A stretch of DNA of 64,000 nt from Amycolatopsis japonica (GCF_000732925.1 NZ_CP008953.1:4216001-4280000), one strand, 5' to 3'; counted from the stretch's first letter, positions 8,322 through 17,061 are shown. Notes: a model not told the origin generated them from the sequence alone. Numbers and translations: made by a program.

Positions 8322-9224
8322 GTGACCCCCGAGTTGCGGCAGTTACGCTATTTCGTCGCCGTCGCCGAGGATGCGAGCTTCACGAAGGCCGCGCGGCGCC
8401 TGCACATCGCCCAGCAGTCCCTTTCGCAGCAGATCACCGTGCTGGAACGGGTTCTCGGCGCGAGACTGCTGCGGCGCGACAGCCGCGGGACCCGGCTCAC
8501 CGAGATCGGCTCGCTGTTCCTGCCCGAGGCCCGAGCGGTCCTGGCTCGCAACGACGAGGCGCTGGCGGTACTGGACCGCGCGGTACGCGGCGAACTCGGC
8601 ACGCTGCATCTCGGCTTCCTCACCACCACGGCCAACTATCTGCTCCCGCCGGTGGTGCGCGCGGTCCGCGAACGCCTCCCCGATCTCACCCTCACCACCG
8701 ACGACACCCAGATCGCGCCGCTCGTCGACGGACTCGGCAGCGGTCGTTACGACCTGATCTTCACCCGGCCTCCACTGATCGAGGGCTTCGAGACCCGCAC
8801 GCTGATCACCGAGGAGGTCTGCGCCGTCCTCCCGGAGGGACATCGGCTCGCGTCCGCGACCGGGCTGAAACTCTCGGACCTGGCGGACGAGCCGTGGGTG
8901 CTCACGCCGCGAAGTTCCTGGGAGCCCTGGCATCTCCGCTACGACGGCGAATTCGAGGCGGCGGGCTTCACACCGCGCGTCGTCCAGCGGGCCGCGACCG
9001 TACAAGGACTGCTCGGTCTCGTCGCCGCGGGTATCGGCGTGACCAGGCTGGCCCGGTCTTCGCGCAGCCTGCGCCGGAGCGGGGTGGTGTTCGTCCCGCT
9101 GACGGGCGACACCGCCCGGACAGTGGTGGCCTGGTCGCCGGAGAACGACAAGCCCGCGCTGCCCGGCGTACTCGACATCGTGACGGAACTGGCGGCCGGA
9201 ACGGATCTGACGGAGGCGGGCTGA
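8322..9224 (+). CDS. LysR family transcriptional regulator
   Basis: A 300-residue LysR protein: winged helix-turn-helix in the first 60 residues (RQLRYFVAVAEDASFTKAAR, then HIAQQSLSQQI) and a periplasmic-binding-like effector domain from about residue 90. GTG 8322 is preferred to the in-frame GTG 8301, because a TACAGT -10 element (8308-8313) lies 8 nt upstream of 8322, implying leaderless translation. It is divergent from the SDR gene, the usual LysR arrangement; the inverted CACC...GGTG sequence around 8288-8304 is a weak operator candidate. Confidence 0.88.
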   Translation: MTPELRQLRYFVAVAEDASFTKAARRLHIAQQSLSQQITVLERVLGARLLRRDSRGTRLTEIGSLFLPEARAVLARNDEALAVLDRAVRGELGTLHLGFLTTTANYLLPPVVRAVRERLPDLTLTTDDTQIAPLVDGLGSGRYDLIFTRPPLIEGFETRTLITEEVCAVLPEGHRLASATGLKLSDLADEPWVLTPRSSWEPWHLRYDGEFEAAGFTPRVVQRAATVQGLLGLVAAGIGVTRLARSSRSLRRSGVVFVPLTGDTARTVVAWSPENDKPALPGVLDIVTELAAGTDLTEAG

Positions 9225-9294
9225 CCGGGCATCGCGACCGTCACACCGCCATGATCACCCTCTCGGGCCACGGGGTCCGTAGAATCCGGTGACG

Positions 9295-10368
9295 ATGCGA
9301 CGTTTCCGGTGGTGGTGGGGTGCTCTCGCGCTCACGTTCGTGGTGGTTCTCGTCGGGTTCATTGCCTTTACCGGGTCGGAAAGCCGCCCAGGGCAACCGT
9401 CCCCGCGCCAAGGACCGCCGGGGACGGGGCCGCTGACGGTCGTGTCCATCGGCGACAGCACCGTTTCCGGTGAGGGCGCGGGTGACTACACGCCCACCAC
9501 CAACGGGCAGGGCGGCAACTGGTGTCACCGCTCCCCCAACGCCTTCGTCGAGCAGATCAAGATCCCGGACGTCACCGCACGCGTGAACCTCGCGTGTTCG
9601 GGAGCACCCTCGGAGCAGATCGCCTTGGGCGAGGCCAAGCAGTGGACGGAGCCGTCGCAAGCGCAGCAACTCGCGAACCTGATCAAGGATCACCGGGTCG
9701 CCGCGGTGGTGATCGCGGTCGGCGCGAACGACGAGCCGAAGTTCTCCGCTCAGGTCAACGAATGCTTCAAGGCGTGGTTCTCACCGCAGAACCCGCCGTG
9801 CAGCGCGGCGCTTCGCACCACCTGGAAGTCCAAAGTGGACGCCATGGTGCCGAAGGTGACCAACGCGGTCGCCGACGTCAAGAAGGTGCTCGCGCAGGCG
9901 GGTTACGTCCCGGCGGACTACCAGCTCGTGCTGATGTCGTACGCCTCGCCTGTCGGCCCGCAGATCCCGGAGGCGCTGCGCAGCCTGAACGGCTGCCCGT
10001 TCCGCACCGAGGATCTGGAGTGGATGCGCCGTGACGGCGTCTCCGTCCTGTCGGACGGGCTCAAACAGGCGTCGAGGGCGACCAGCGCGCGATTCCTCGA
10101 CCTCTCGCGAGCAGGCGCCGGGCACGAGGCGTGCAGCAGCGAACCGGCGAACGAGTGGTTCAGCAGGCTGACCCTGCAGTTACGCGACCTCGGCCAGGTC
10201 GACCGCGCGAGCCACGCGCTGCAGGAGTCCTTCCACCCCAACGCCAACGGTCACGCGCAGATCGCGAACTGCCTCAACGAGTTCCTCGCCGCACGCGCGG
10301 GCAACGCGTCGTGCCTCTCCGGCCCCGACGGCAAACTGCACGCGGCGCCCGAGGTGGTCGCTCGCTAG
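9295..10368 (+). CDS. SGNH/GDSL-type hydrolase, membrane-anchored or secreted
   Basis: A 357-residue protein with an N-terminal membrane/signal segment (WWWGALALTFVVVLVGFIAF) and then an SGNH hydrolase domain. The catalytic Ser is in VSIGDSTVSGEG near residue 54, the block III Asn in AVGAND near residue 144, and the Asp/His block may be ESFHPNANGH near residue 313. About seven cysteines outside the membrane suggest disulfides. It resembles secreted actinomycete lipases or esterases. The start may be ATG 9295 or GTG 9289; a TAGAAT element at 9280-9285 argues for a very short leader. Its stop overlaps the convergent toxin gene by 4 nt (CTAG). Confidence 0.83.
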   Translation: MRRFRWWWGALALTFVVVLVGFIAFTGSESRPGQPSPRQGPPGTGPLTVVSIGDSTVSGEGAGDYTPTTNGQGGNWCHRSPNAFVEQIKIPDVTARVNLACSGAPSEQIALGEAKQWTEPSQAQQLANLIKDHRVAAVVIAVGANDEPKFSAQVNECFKAWFSPQNPPCSAALRTTWKSKVDAMVPKVTNAVADVKKVLAQAGYVPADYQLVLMSYASPVGPQIPEALRSLNGCPFRTEDLEWMRRDGVSVLSDGLKQASRATSARFLDLSRAGAGHEACSSEPANEWFSRLTLQLRDLGQVDRASHALQESFHPNANGHAQIANCLNEFLAARAGNASCLSGPDGKLHAAPEVVAR

Positions 10369-10664
10369 AGATCGAGCGCGGCGCGCAACGCGATGTCGAT
10401 GCGCTCCTGGACCTCTTGGTCGATCTCCGCGATCTTCTCGTCGAACCACGGCCGGTACAGGCGCGTGAGGTTCAGCGTGGAGACCCAGTACCGCGCGTCG
10501 ACGGCGACACCGAGGATGTCCTGCGGATCACGGTCCAGCAGTTCGGTGCCGAGCAGCCACGGCCGCTCGGATTCGTTCACCCCGTCCGAGGACAGCAGGA
10601 CGACGGTGCGCTGCCGTGCCGGTTCGGTCGGGGGGTGGTACGTCCAGACTTCACCCCTGTGCAC
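10365..10664 (-). CDS. MazF/PemK-type toxin
   Basis: A 99-residue protein beginning MHRGEVWTYHPP, the beta-barrel start typical of the CcdB/MazF (PemK) fold, with RTVVLLSSDGVN next. The conserved motif is looser than in standard MazF ribonucleases, so mRNA cleavage is inferred from family and context. The GTG start lies inside the 3' end of the upstream antitoxin gene, a 14-nt overlap typical of toxin-antitoxin operons. Confidence 0.7.
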   Translation of the reverse strand: MHRGEVWTYHPPTEPARQRTVVLLSSDGVNESERPWLLGTELLDRDPQDILGVAVDARYWVSTLNLTRLYRPWFDEKIAEIDQEVQERIDIALRAALDL

Positions 10665-10878
10665 GCAGATCCTTCTCCGCGGCGGTCAGCTCGGCCTCGT
10701 CCGATTCGGCGGACGGTTCGACCGGGGCGCGCTGCGGGGTGTATCCGGTGCGCACGGCCTCCCTGCGGGCCGCTTTGGACAACCACGACGAGACCGAGAT
10801 CCCGTGTGCCTTCGCGGCCCGCTCGGCGAACTCGAGCGCACCACTGTCGAGTGAGAGAGTGACCTTACGTGTTGCCAT
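10651..10878 (-). CDS. Antitoxin of the MazF-type pair
   Basis: A 75-residue protein: MATRKVTLSLDSGALEFAER matches a ribbon-helix-helix-like or helical DNA-binding N-terminus, followed by an acidic, disordered C-terminus (SAESDEAELTAAEKDL) suited to wrapping a toxin. The ATG at 10878 is 7 nt after a TACGAT -10-like element, so translation may be leaderless. The gene overlaps the downstream toxin by 14 nt. The DNA-binding assignment is by motif only. Confidence 0.7.
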   Translation of the reverse strand: MATRKVTLSLDSGALEFAERAAKAHGISVSSWLSKAARREAVRTGYTPQRAPVEPSAESDEAELTAAEKDLRAQG

Positions 10879-10924
10879 ACCTTTTATCGTACCAGCGCCG
10901 CGCAAGCCCACCCCTCCTCTCGTC

Positions 10925-11377
10925 TCACAGGGTGGGCGAGCGCCCCTCGAACGGCGTCGACAGCACCACCGTGGTCCGGGTCGAGACCTTGGCGGACTCG
11001 CGGATCCGGCGGAGCAGATCCTCCAGGCCGAGCGGCGAAGCCACCCGGACCAGGAGGATGTACGACTCGTCGCCGGCGACCGAGTAACAGGACTCGATCT
11101 CCTTGATGTGCTCCAGACGCTGCGGATAGTCGTCCGGCGCGGCCGGATCGTTCGGCGTCAGCGAGATCAGCGCCGTGAGCGGCAGCCCGATCTGCTCGCC
11201 GTCGAGCCGCGCCGTGTAGCCGAGGATGACCCCGCGCTGCTCCAGGCGGCGCACCCGCTGGTGCACCGCCGACACCGAAAGCCCGACCCGTTCGGCCAGA
11301 TCGGTGAAACTGCGCCGCCCGTCGGCGGCCAGCTCCTGCACGATGGCCTGGTCCAGCGGCTCCAGGGAACCGGTCAT
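10925..11377 (-). CDS. Lrp/AsnC family transcriptional regulator
   Basis: A 150-residue protein with the Lrp architecture: an N-terminal winged helix-turn-helix (LDQAIVQELAADGRRSFTDL and the GLSVSAVHQRVRRLEQRGVI recognition region), then the ligand-sensing RAM domain with ALISLTP and IESCYSVAGDESYILLVRV. Such regulators sense amino acids. It is downstream of, and overlaps by 4 nt (ATGA), an Xaa-Pro-type peptidase gene, so amino-acid release and its sensor are translated together. Confidence 0.9.
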   Translation of the reverse strand: MTGSLEPLDQAIVQELAADGRRSFTDLAERVGLSVSAVHQRVRRLEQRGVILGYTARLDGEQIGLPLTALISLTPNDPAAPDDYPQRLEHIKEIESCYSVAGDESYILLVRVASPLGLEDLLRRIRESAKVSTRTTVVLSTPFEGRSPTL

Positions 11378-12516
11378 GCGTCGAGCACGATCAGGTCGTG
11401 CGGACGCTGGTTGACCGATTCGACGCCGTCCTCGGTGACCACGACGATGTCCTCGATGCGCGCGCCCCAGCGGCCGGGCTGGTAGATGCCGGGCTCGACG
11501 CTGAAGGCCATGCCCGGCTCGAGCGGCAGCGCGTTGCCCTTGATGATGTAGGGCTCCTCGTGCACGTCGAGGCCGATGCCGTGACCGGTCCGGTGGATGA
11601 AGTACTCGCCGTACCCGGCCTCGGCGATGATGTCGCGCGCGGCGGCGTCGATCGACTCGGCGGTGGCACCGGGGCGGACGGCGTCGACGGCGGCCTTCTG
11701 GGCGCGCTGCAGCACGGCATAGGTCTCGGCGACGTCGGCGTCACGCGGCTCGCCGACCGCGTACGTGCGGGTGGAGTCGGAGTTGTAGCCCTCGGCGATC
11801 GGGCCGCCGATGTCGACCACGACGACGTCGCCTCGCTCGATCACCCGCTCGGAGACGTCGTGGTGCGGGCTGGCGCCGTTGGGGCCCGAGCCCACGATCA
11901 CGAAGTCGGCGTGAGTGTGGCCCTCTTCGACGATGGCGGCGGTGATGTCCGCGCCGACCTCGGCCTCGGTGCGGCCGGGGCGCAGCCATTCGTGCACGCG
12001 GGCGTGCACGCGGTCGATCGCCGCTCCCGCGTCGCGCAGCGCCTGGATCTCGGCCGCGTCCTTGCGCATCCGCAGTTCGCGCACGATCGGGCCGGCCAGC
12101 GTCTGCTCGGCGTCGCCGAGCGCGCCGCGGAAGGCGAGCACGTGCAGCGCCGGGGTGAAGTCGCTGACCGCCACGCGGCCGGGCTTACCCAGCCGGTCGG
12201 CGACCAGTTCGTAGGCGTTGTCGCCGTCGACCCAGGTGACGATCTCGATGCCGAGTTCGTCGGCCGGGACGTCGGCGTAGCCGGGGGCCTCCAGCTTCGG
12301 CAGGACCAGCGCCGGGACGCCGTCGGCCGGGATCACCAGCGTGGTCAGCCGTTCGAAGGAGCCCCCGGCCTGGCCGATGAGGTAGCGCAGGTCCGAGCCG
12401 GGTGCGATCAGCAGGGCGTCGGTGTCGGCGGCGGCCGCCGCGGCGCGGGCCCGGTCGAGGCGGGCGCGGAGGCTGGCGGCGTCGGGGGCTGGGTTGTGAA
12501 GGGAACGGCGCGACAT
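11374..12516 (-). CDS. M24 family Xaa-Pro peptidase (PepQ/PepE-like)
   Basis: A 380-residue aminopeptidase P/prolidase homologue. The N-terminal creatinase domain covers about residues 1-150. The C-terminal pita-bread fold carries the five metal ligands in VVDIGG, NSDSTRTY, HRTGHGIG, SVEPGIY and ARIEDIVVV. It cleaves X-Pro bonds in small peptides in the cytosol. ATG 12516 has a TAGGCT -10 element (12529-12524, minus strand) 7 nt upstream, so translation is leaderless. The position corresponds to Rv2089c at one end of the conserved Rv2089c-Rv2125 neighbourhood. Confidence 0.9.
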   Translation of the reverse strand: MSRRSLHNPAPDAASLRARLDRARAAAAAADTDALLIAPGSDLRYLIGQAGGSFERLTTLVIPADGVPALVLPKLEAPGYADVPADELGIEIVTWVDGDNAYELVADRLGKPGRVAVSDFTPALHVLAFRGALGDAEQTLAGPIVRELRMRKDAAEIQALRDAGAAIDRVHARVHEWLRPGRTEAEVGADITAAIVEEGHTHADFVIVGSGPNGASPHHDVSERVIERGDVVVVDIGGPIAEGYNSDSTRTYAVGEPRDADVAETYAVLQRAQKAAVDAVRPGATAESIDAAARDIIAEAGYGEYFIHRTGHGIGLDVHEEPYIIKGNALPLEPGMAFSVEPGIYQPGRWGARIEDIVVVTEDGVESVNQRPHDLIVLDA

Positions 12517-12526
12517 GATGGCGAGC

Positions 12527-13777
12527 CTAGTCGGTCCGCGCCCCTTGGCTCACCGGCCGGTCACCCCCGATCGGGGCGGGATCGTCGAGGCCGCGCCAGA
12601 CCCGGAAGATCGCCGGGAACGTGCCGGCGATCAGGTACAGACCACCGAACACGGCGAGCGCGCCGACGAGCCCGATCCCGTCCAGCAGCAACCCGGCCGC
12701 CATCGAACCGAGCGGCATCGCGGCGAGCACCCCGCCCACGAGAAGGCTGAGCACGCGGCCGCGGACGGCTTCGGGAACCCGTTCGTACACCACGGGGAGC
12801 AGGATCGGGTTGAGCGCGCCCGCCCCGATCCCGGCGACCACCAGACCGGCGAGCAAGACGGCCGGTGCCGGTTCCAGCGCGAGCAAGGCGAATCTCGGCG
12901 CGCCTTCGATACCGACGGCCACGAGGATCGCCGTCCGCCGCGAAAGACGGTGGCCCGCCCAGCCGTAGAGCGCCGAGCCGATGAGCGCGCCGACCGCGAC
13001 CGCGGTGATCATGGCCCCGATGAGCGCGGTGCTGTGCAGGACTTGGTCGCCGTAAGCCGGATACAGGACGCCGAGCAGCCCGAAGTCGAGGCTGTTGGTG
13101 AGCATCAGCATGCCGACGATCGCGCGCAGCACCGCGTCGCGTTTGACGTATCCCAGTCCTTCGCGCAGTTGCTTGAGATAGCCGCCCGATGGCGGTCTCG
13201 GTGGACCGGCCGCGACCGGGATGAGCGCGAACACCAGCGCCGAAGACAGCACGAGCGTGCCCGCGTCCACGAACAGGACCGGAATGGGCCCGATCAGCGC
13301 GATCAGCGCACCGGCGGCGGGGCCGCCCGCCATCCTGCCGGTCCTCATCGCCGCCTCGACGGCGCTCGCCGCCCGGCTCACGCGGACATCGCCGAGTTCG
13401 GCGACACCGGGAAGCAGGACCTGCTTGGCTGTGTCGGCAGGGCCACGGGAAACACCCATCACGAACGACAACGCGACGAGTCCGGGCAGACTGAGCCCGG
13501 TGGTGGCCATCGCGAGCGGGATCAGGAGCACCGTCACCGTGGTCAGCAGATCGGCGCCGACACTTGCCCGGCGGGTGCCGACCCGGTCCACGACCGGCCC
13601 GCCCAGCAACGCGGCGACCATCAGGCCCAGCACCTCGGCCGCGGTCACGATGCCGGTCTTGGTGCCGCTCCCGGTGCTCTGCAGGACGAACCAGGGAATC
13701 GCGAGCAGCGTCATCATCACCCCGGCCGAGGAGAACCCCGACGCCACGACCAAGGCCCCCAGTGGCATCCGGCTCAT
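12527..13777 (-). CDS. MFS transporter (efflux type)
   Basis: A 416-residue major facilitator with about 12 predicted membrane segments, starting MSRMPLGALVVASGFSSAGV. The loop ADTAKQVLLPGV and the overall layout match the EntS/MefA-like drug- or siderophore-export group. ATG 13777 overlaps the upstream ArsR-family stop (ATGA), so the two are translationally coupled. The substrate is unknown. A second ArsR-MFS pair with the same 4-nt overlap lies at 61907-63720. Confidence 0.87.
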   Translation of the reverse strand: MSRMPLGALVVASGFSSAGVMMTLLAIPWFVLQSTGSGTKTGIVTAAEVLGLMVAALLGGPVVDRVGTRRASVGADLLTTVTVLLIPLAMATTGLSLPGLVALSFVMGVSRGPADTAKQVLLPGVAELGDVRVSRAASAVEAAMRTGRMAGGPAAGALIALIGPIPVLFVDAGTLVLSSALVFALIPVAAGPPRPPSGGYLKQLREGLGYVKRDAVLRAIVGMLMLTNSLDFGLLGVLYPAYGDQVLHSTALIGAMITAVAVGALIGSALYGWAGHRLSRRTAILVAVGIEGAPRFALLALEPAPAVLLAGLVVAGIGAGALNPILLPVVYERVPEAVRGRVLSLLVGGVLAAMPLGSMAAGLLLDGIGLVGALAVFGGLYLIAGTFPAIFRVWRGLDDPAPIGGDRPVSQGARTD

Positions 13778-14352
13778 GGCGTCTCCGGCCGGGTTTTCCT
13801 CGGGAAGGCGGCCCAATGCACCCGGACCGGGGTGTCGCCGTCCTTCTCCGGACGGCGATAGCGGCTGATCACCTCAAGGATCTCGTCGCTCAACGCGGCC
13901 GCCTCGCCGGGCGTCAGCGGGAGCGACGAGTCGTGGAAGTTGACCTTGTCGATCCAGTCGTCGGCCCAGTCCCGCACCTCGGCCACGAACTGCGATTCGG
14001 CGGCGTAACGCCGCTCGATCATCGTGTGCGCGTACGCGTTGAGCGGACCGGCCAAGTCGGGATCGTCGAGGAAATCCGCGGCGCTCATCTGATCGCCTTC
14101 GTGCACCGCCTTCCACCACCTGTCGCGCCTGCTGCCGCGTTCGGTGTCCTCGGCGATCAGCCCGGATTCGGCCAGCTGGCGCAGATGCCAGCTCGTGGTC
14201 CCGGAACTCTCCCCCACCCGCTTCGCCAGCCCGGACGCCGTGGCCGGACCGTCCTCTCGCAGCAATTCCAGGATCTCGACCCGCAACGGATGCGACAACG
14301 CCCGCAAGATGCGGCCGTCGACCCGCGCGAGATAGCGCTCGGTCTTCCCCAT
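13774..14352 (-). CDS. ArsR-type helix-turn-helix regulator
   Basis: A 192-residue protein with an N-terminal winged helix (LRALSHPLRVEILELL, then SSGTTSWHLRQLAESGLI) and a C-terminal helical region. This is the long ArsR-like HTH form without visible metal-binding cysteines, so it probably senses an organic ligand. ATG 14352 (or GTG 14361) is preferred over the distant upstream start because the operator-like sequence lies between. It is coupled to the efflux MFS gene and probably represses it. Confidence 0.87.
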   Translation of the reverse strand: MGKTERYLARVDGRILRALSHPLRVEILELLREDGPATASGLAKRVGESSGTTSWHLRQLAESGLIAEDTERGSRRDRWWKAVHEGDQMSAADFLDDPDLAGPLNAYAHTMIERRYAAESQFVAEVRDWADDWIDKVNFHDSSLPLTPGEAAALSDEILEVISRYRRPEKDGDTPVRVHWAAFPRKTRPETP

Positions 14353-14370
14353 ACCCGTCACCCTACAACC

Positions 14371-14396
14371 GCAAAGGGCTCTTTGCAAAGACTTCT
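14371..14396. promoter_or_regulatory. Operator-like dyad upstream of the ArsR-MFS pair
   Basis: GCAAAG at 14371 and CTTTGC at 14381 form one dyad, and CTTTGCAAAG (14381-14390) is itself palindromic. On the minus strand 14396-14381 reads AGAAGTCTTTGCAAAG. The same 16 nt, with only the two central bases exchanged, occurs in the operator of the second ArsR-MFS pair (63739-63754). Confidence 0.6.
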
Positions 14397-14432
14397 CTGC
14401 GATTAGTTGCCAGTATGCGGCGATTCTGGAGT

Positions 14433-14463
14433 TTGACTTCAACTTAACTCTAGGTTTTACGGT
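14433..14463 (+). promoter_or_regulatory. Promoter with 19-bp spacer, MerR-type candidate
   Basis: TTGACT (14433-14438) and TACGGT (14458-14463) are separated by 19 bp. The spacer contains an imperfect dyad centred on TTAA (CTTCAACTTAACTCTAGG). Over-long spacers holding a dyad are a hallmark of MerR/SoxR-controlled promoters. The ATG of the FMN reductase lies 7 nt beyond the -10 element, so its message is leaderless. Confidence 0.45.
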
Positions 14464-14470
14464 CTGTGCC

Positions 14471-15007
14471 ATGACAACGAACTCGCCTTATCAGCTCGCC
14501 GTCGTGATCAGCAGCGTCCGCGAGGGCCGCTTCGCCCCCGTCGTCGCGAACTGGTTCCTCGACCGCGCCAAACAGCGCGACGACGTCACCCTGTCCGTCA
14601 TCGACCTCGCCGAATCCCCCGGCGACCTCTCCCCCGGCGTCGCCGGCGCGGACGCCGTCGTCGTGATCGTCCCCGAGTACAACCACAGCTACCCCGGCCC
14701 GCTCAAGACCGCGCTCGACGCCACCGGTCCCGAGTGGCACGGCAAACCGGTCGCCTTCGTTTCCTACGGCGGTATCTCGGGCGGCCTGCGCGCGGTGGAG
14801 CACCTGCGCCCGGTCTTCGCCGAGCTCCACGCCGCCACCATCCGCGAGACCGTGAGCTTCCCGTACGCCTGGAACCACTTCGGCCCGGACGGTGAGCACG
14901 ACGACTTCGAAGGCGCCTCGCTCGCGGCAACCACGCTGCTGAACCAGCTGAACTGGTGGGCCAACGCCCTCCGCGACGCACGCCAGGTGCGGCCCTACGC
15001 GGCTTGA
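14471..15007 (+). CDS. NADPH-dependent FMN reductase
   Basis: A 178-residue flavodoxin-like reductase. The FMN phosphate loop appears as ISSVREGRFAPVV (residues about 13-25), the isoalloxazine loop as PEYNHSYPGPLKTALD near residue 63, and SYGGISGG near residue 97. It reduces FMN or quinones in the cytosol. It is divergent from the ArsR gene, has no ribosome binding site, and starts directly after a -10 element. Redox-responsive control is plausible from the promoter form (inference). Confidence 0.87.
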   Translation: MTTNSPYQLAVVISSVREGRFAPVVANWFLDRAKQRDDVTLSVIDLAESPGDLSPGVAGADAVVVIVPEYNHSYPGPLKTALDATGPEWHGKPVAFVSYGGISGGLRAVEHLRPVFAELHAATIRETVSFPYAWNHFGPDGEHDDFEGASLAATTLLNQLNWWANALRDARQVRPYAA

Positions 15008-15082
15008 CGGTGTCCGTGGAGGACTCGGCTGGGGGTCGGGTCCTTCACGGACATCCGGGGCGGAACATGGCAGGCTGTCCGC

Positions 15083-16027
15083 GTGACCGGACCACTCGCT
15101 CTCCTCGATTCCGCGAGCCTCTACTTCCGCTCGTTCTACGCACTGCCCGATTCGATGACCGCCCCGGACGGGACACCGGTCAACGCCGTGCGCGGGTTCA
15201 CCGACACGATCGCGCGGATCCTCGTCGACCGGCGCCCTTCCCGGCTGGTCGCGTGTCTCGACGCCGACTGGCGGCCGAAATTCCGCACCGATCTGCTGCC
15301 CAGCTACAAGGCGCACCGGGTGGCCGAAGAGGTCCCGGAAGGCAGCGACGTCGAAGAGGTGCCGGACACCCTGACCCCGCAGGTGCCGATCATCCTCGAA
15401 CTACTGGAGGCCTTCGGCATCGCGACGGCCGAGGCGGACGGTTACGAGGCCGACGACGTCATCGGCGCCCTCGCGATCCGCGAACAGGAGTCCCCGGTCG
15501 AGGTCATCACCGGTGACCGCGACCTGTTCCAGCTGGTGCGTCATGAGCCGACGTCCACTGTGGTCATCTACGTCGGCAAGGGCTGGAACAAGGCCGAAGT
15601 CCTCGGCCCGGACGAGATCGCCGAGAAGTACGGGATCCCGGCGGGGAACGCCGGTCCCGGATACGCCGACATGGCCGCGCTGCGCGGAGACCCGTCGGAC
15701 GGGCTGCCCGGTGTCGCCGGGATCGGCGAAAAGACCGCGGCGAAGCTGATCACCCAGTTCGGTTCGTTGCAGGAGCTGATCGAGGCGTCGAACGCCGGCG
15801 ACTCGCGGGTTCCGCTCAAGACCCGGCTGCGGCTGACCGACGCCGCCGACTACCTCGCGGTGGCCCCGACCGTCGTCCGGGTCGCGGCGGACGCGCCGGT
15901 CGAGCAGTCCCGCCCGGACATCGTCCCGTCCGAGCCCGCCGACCCGGACAAGGTCGCGGAACTCGCGGAACGCTGGAATCTCGGCCGTTCGGTGGAGCGT
16001 CTGCTGGCCGCGCTCCCGAAGTCATGA
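15083..16027 (+). CDS. 5'-3' exonuclease (PolA N-terminal domain homologue)
   Basis: A 314-residue stand-alone FEN/PIN-type nuclease. LLDSASLYFRSFYAL and CLDADWRPKFRTDL carry N-terminal acidic metal ligands, YEADDVIGA and ITGDRDLFQLV complete the active site, and GLPGVAGIGEKTAAKLI is the DNA-binding helix-3-turn-helix motif. It removes flaps or RNA primers. The GTG start lacks a Shine-Dalgarno and follows a weak CAGGCT -10-like element. It corresponds in position to Rv2090. The next gene overlaps it by 4 nt. Confidence 0.9.
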   Translation: MTGPLALLDSASLYFRSFYALPDSMTAPDGTPVNAVRGFTDTIARILVDRRPSRLVACLDADWRPKFRTDLLPSYKAHRVAEEVPEGSDVEEVPDTLTPQVPIILELLEAFGIATAEADGYEADDVIGALAIREQESPVEVITGDRDLFQLVRHEPTSTVVIYVGKGWNKAEVLGPDEIAEKYGIPAGNAGPGYADMAALRGDPSDGLPGVAGIGEKTAAKLITQFGSLQELIEASNAGDSRVPLKTRLRLTDAADYLAVAPTVVRVAADAPVEQSRPDIVPSEPADPDKVAELAERWNLGRSVERLLAALPKS

Positions 16028-16992
16028 GCAACACCGAGGCCGACCCGGCCGAGCTGCTGTGCTCAGAGCGGCCGGGCGAAGGCGTCACCGTGCTGACCCC
16101 GCGCGACGTCCCGCTCGGCGGCCCGCGCGCGATCCGGGTCCGCCGCACCCTTCCGCAGCGGCAGCGGTCGCTGATCGGCGCGTGGTGTTTCGCCGACCAC
16201 TACGGCCCACAGGATGTCTCGGCGTCCGGCGGGATGGACGTCGCACCGCATCCGCACACCGGATTGCAGACCGCGAGCTGGCTGTTCAGCGGCGAGATCG
16301 AGCACCGCGACAGCATCGGCACCCACGCCATGGTGCGGCCGGGCGAGCTCAATCTGATGACCGCCGGGCACGGTATCGCGCATTCGGAAGTGTCCACACC
16401 GGACACTTCGACCCTGCACGGAGTCCAGCTCTGGATCGCGCTGCCGGACGAACATCGCGACACCGCACGGGACTTCCGCCACTACGCGCCGCCGCTGCTC
16501 GATCTGCCCGGCGCCACGGCGCGGGTGTTCCTGGGCAGCCTCGCCGGGACCACCTCGCCGGTCCCGGCGTTCACTCCCCTGCTGGGCGCCGAACTCACCG
16601 TCGAGCCTGGCGCGACCGTGGCCCTCGACGTCGATCCGGCCTTCGAACACGGTGTCCTGCAGGACATCGGCTCCGTCACCGTCGCCGAAGTCGCGCTGGA
16701 CACCGGCGAACTCGCCTACCTCGCGCCCGGCGCCGGGCGGTTGGAGCTCGCGAACCCCGGCACCGAACCGGCTCGGGTGCTCCTGCTCGGCGGGACGCCG
16801 TTCACCGAGGAACTAGTCATGTGGTGGAACTTCGTGGGCCGCAGCCACGAGGACATCGCCGAGTACCGCGAGGCGTGGCAGGCGCAGGCGGACCGGTTCG
16901 GCCGGGTGGAGGGCTACCAGGGCAGCACGGCTTGGCTGCCCGCGCCCACGTTGCCGCAGGTGCGGATCAAACCGCGGCGCAACCCGTCCTGA
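16024..16992 (+). CDS. Pirin family protein
   Basis: A 322-residue bicupin. The N-terminal cupin has the metal-binding histidines in PHPHTGLQTASW and EHRDS (residues about 75-100) and AGHGIAHSE near residue 117, plus the conserved RTLPQRQRSLIGAW region. Pirins bind iron; some oxidise quercetin and others modulate regulators or metabolic enzymes. ATGA overlap couples it to the exonuclease gene. It faces the Eis-like gene across a 263-bp gap holding two long palindromes. Confidence 0.88.
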   Translation: MSNTEADPAELLCSERPGEGVTVLTPRDVPLGGPRAIRVRRTLPQRQRSLIGAWCFADHYGPQDVSASGGMDVAPHPHTGLQTASWLFSGEIEHRDSIGTHAMVRPGELNLMTAGHGIAHSEVSTPDTSTLHGVQLWIALPDEHRDTARDFRHYAPPLLDLPGATARVFLGSLAGTTSPVPAFTPLLGAELTVEPGATVALDVDPAFEHGVLQDIGSVTVAEVALDTGELAYLAPGAGRLELANPGTEPARVLLLGGTPFTEELVMWWNFVGRSHEDIAEYREAWQAQADRFGRVEGYQGSTAWLPAPTLPQVRIKPRRNPS

Positions 16993-17012
16993 CGGCCAGT
17001 AGATCGCAAGTA

Positions 17013-17061
17013 CGTGAAGGCCTCCTTGAGGGACCCTGGGTCCCTCAAGGAGGCCTTCACG
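17013..17061. repeat. Palindrome downstream of pirin
   Basis: 17013-17033 pairs perfectly with 17041-17061 (21 bp), and CCC with GGG extend the stem inward to a tiny loop. The arm reads CGTGAAGGCCTCCTTGAGGG. It lies 20 nt past the pirin stop, at the start of a convergent junction, and probably acts as a terminator. Confidence 0.85.
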
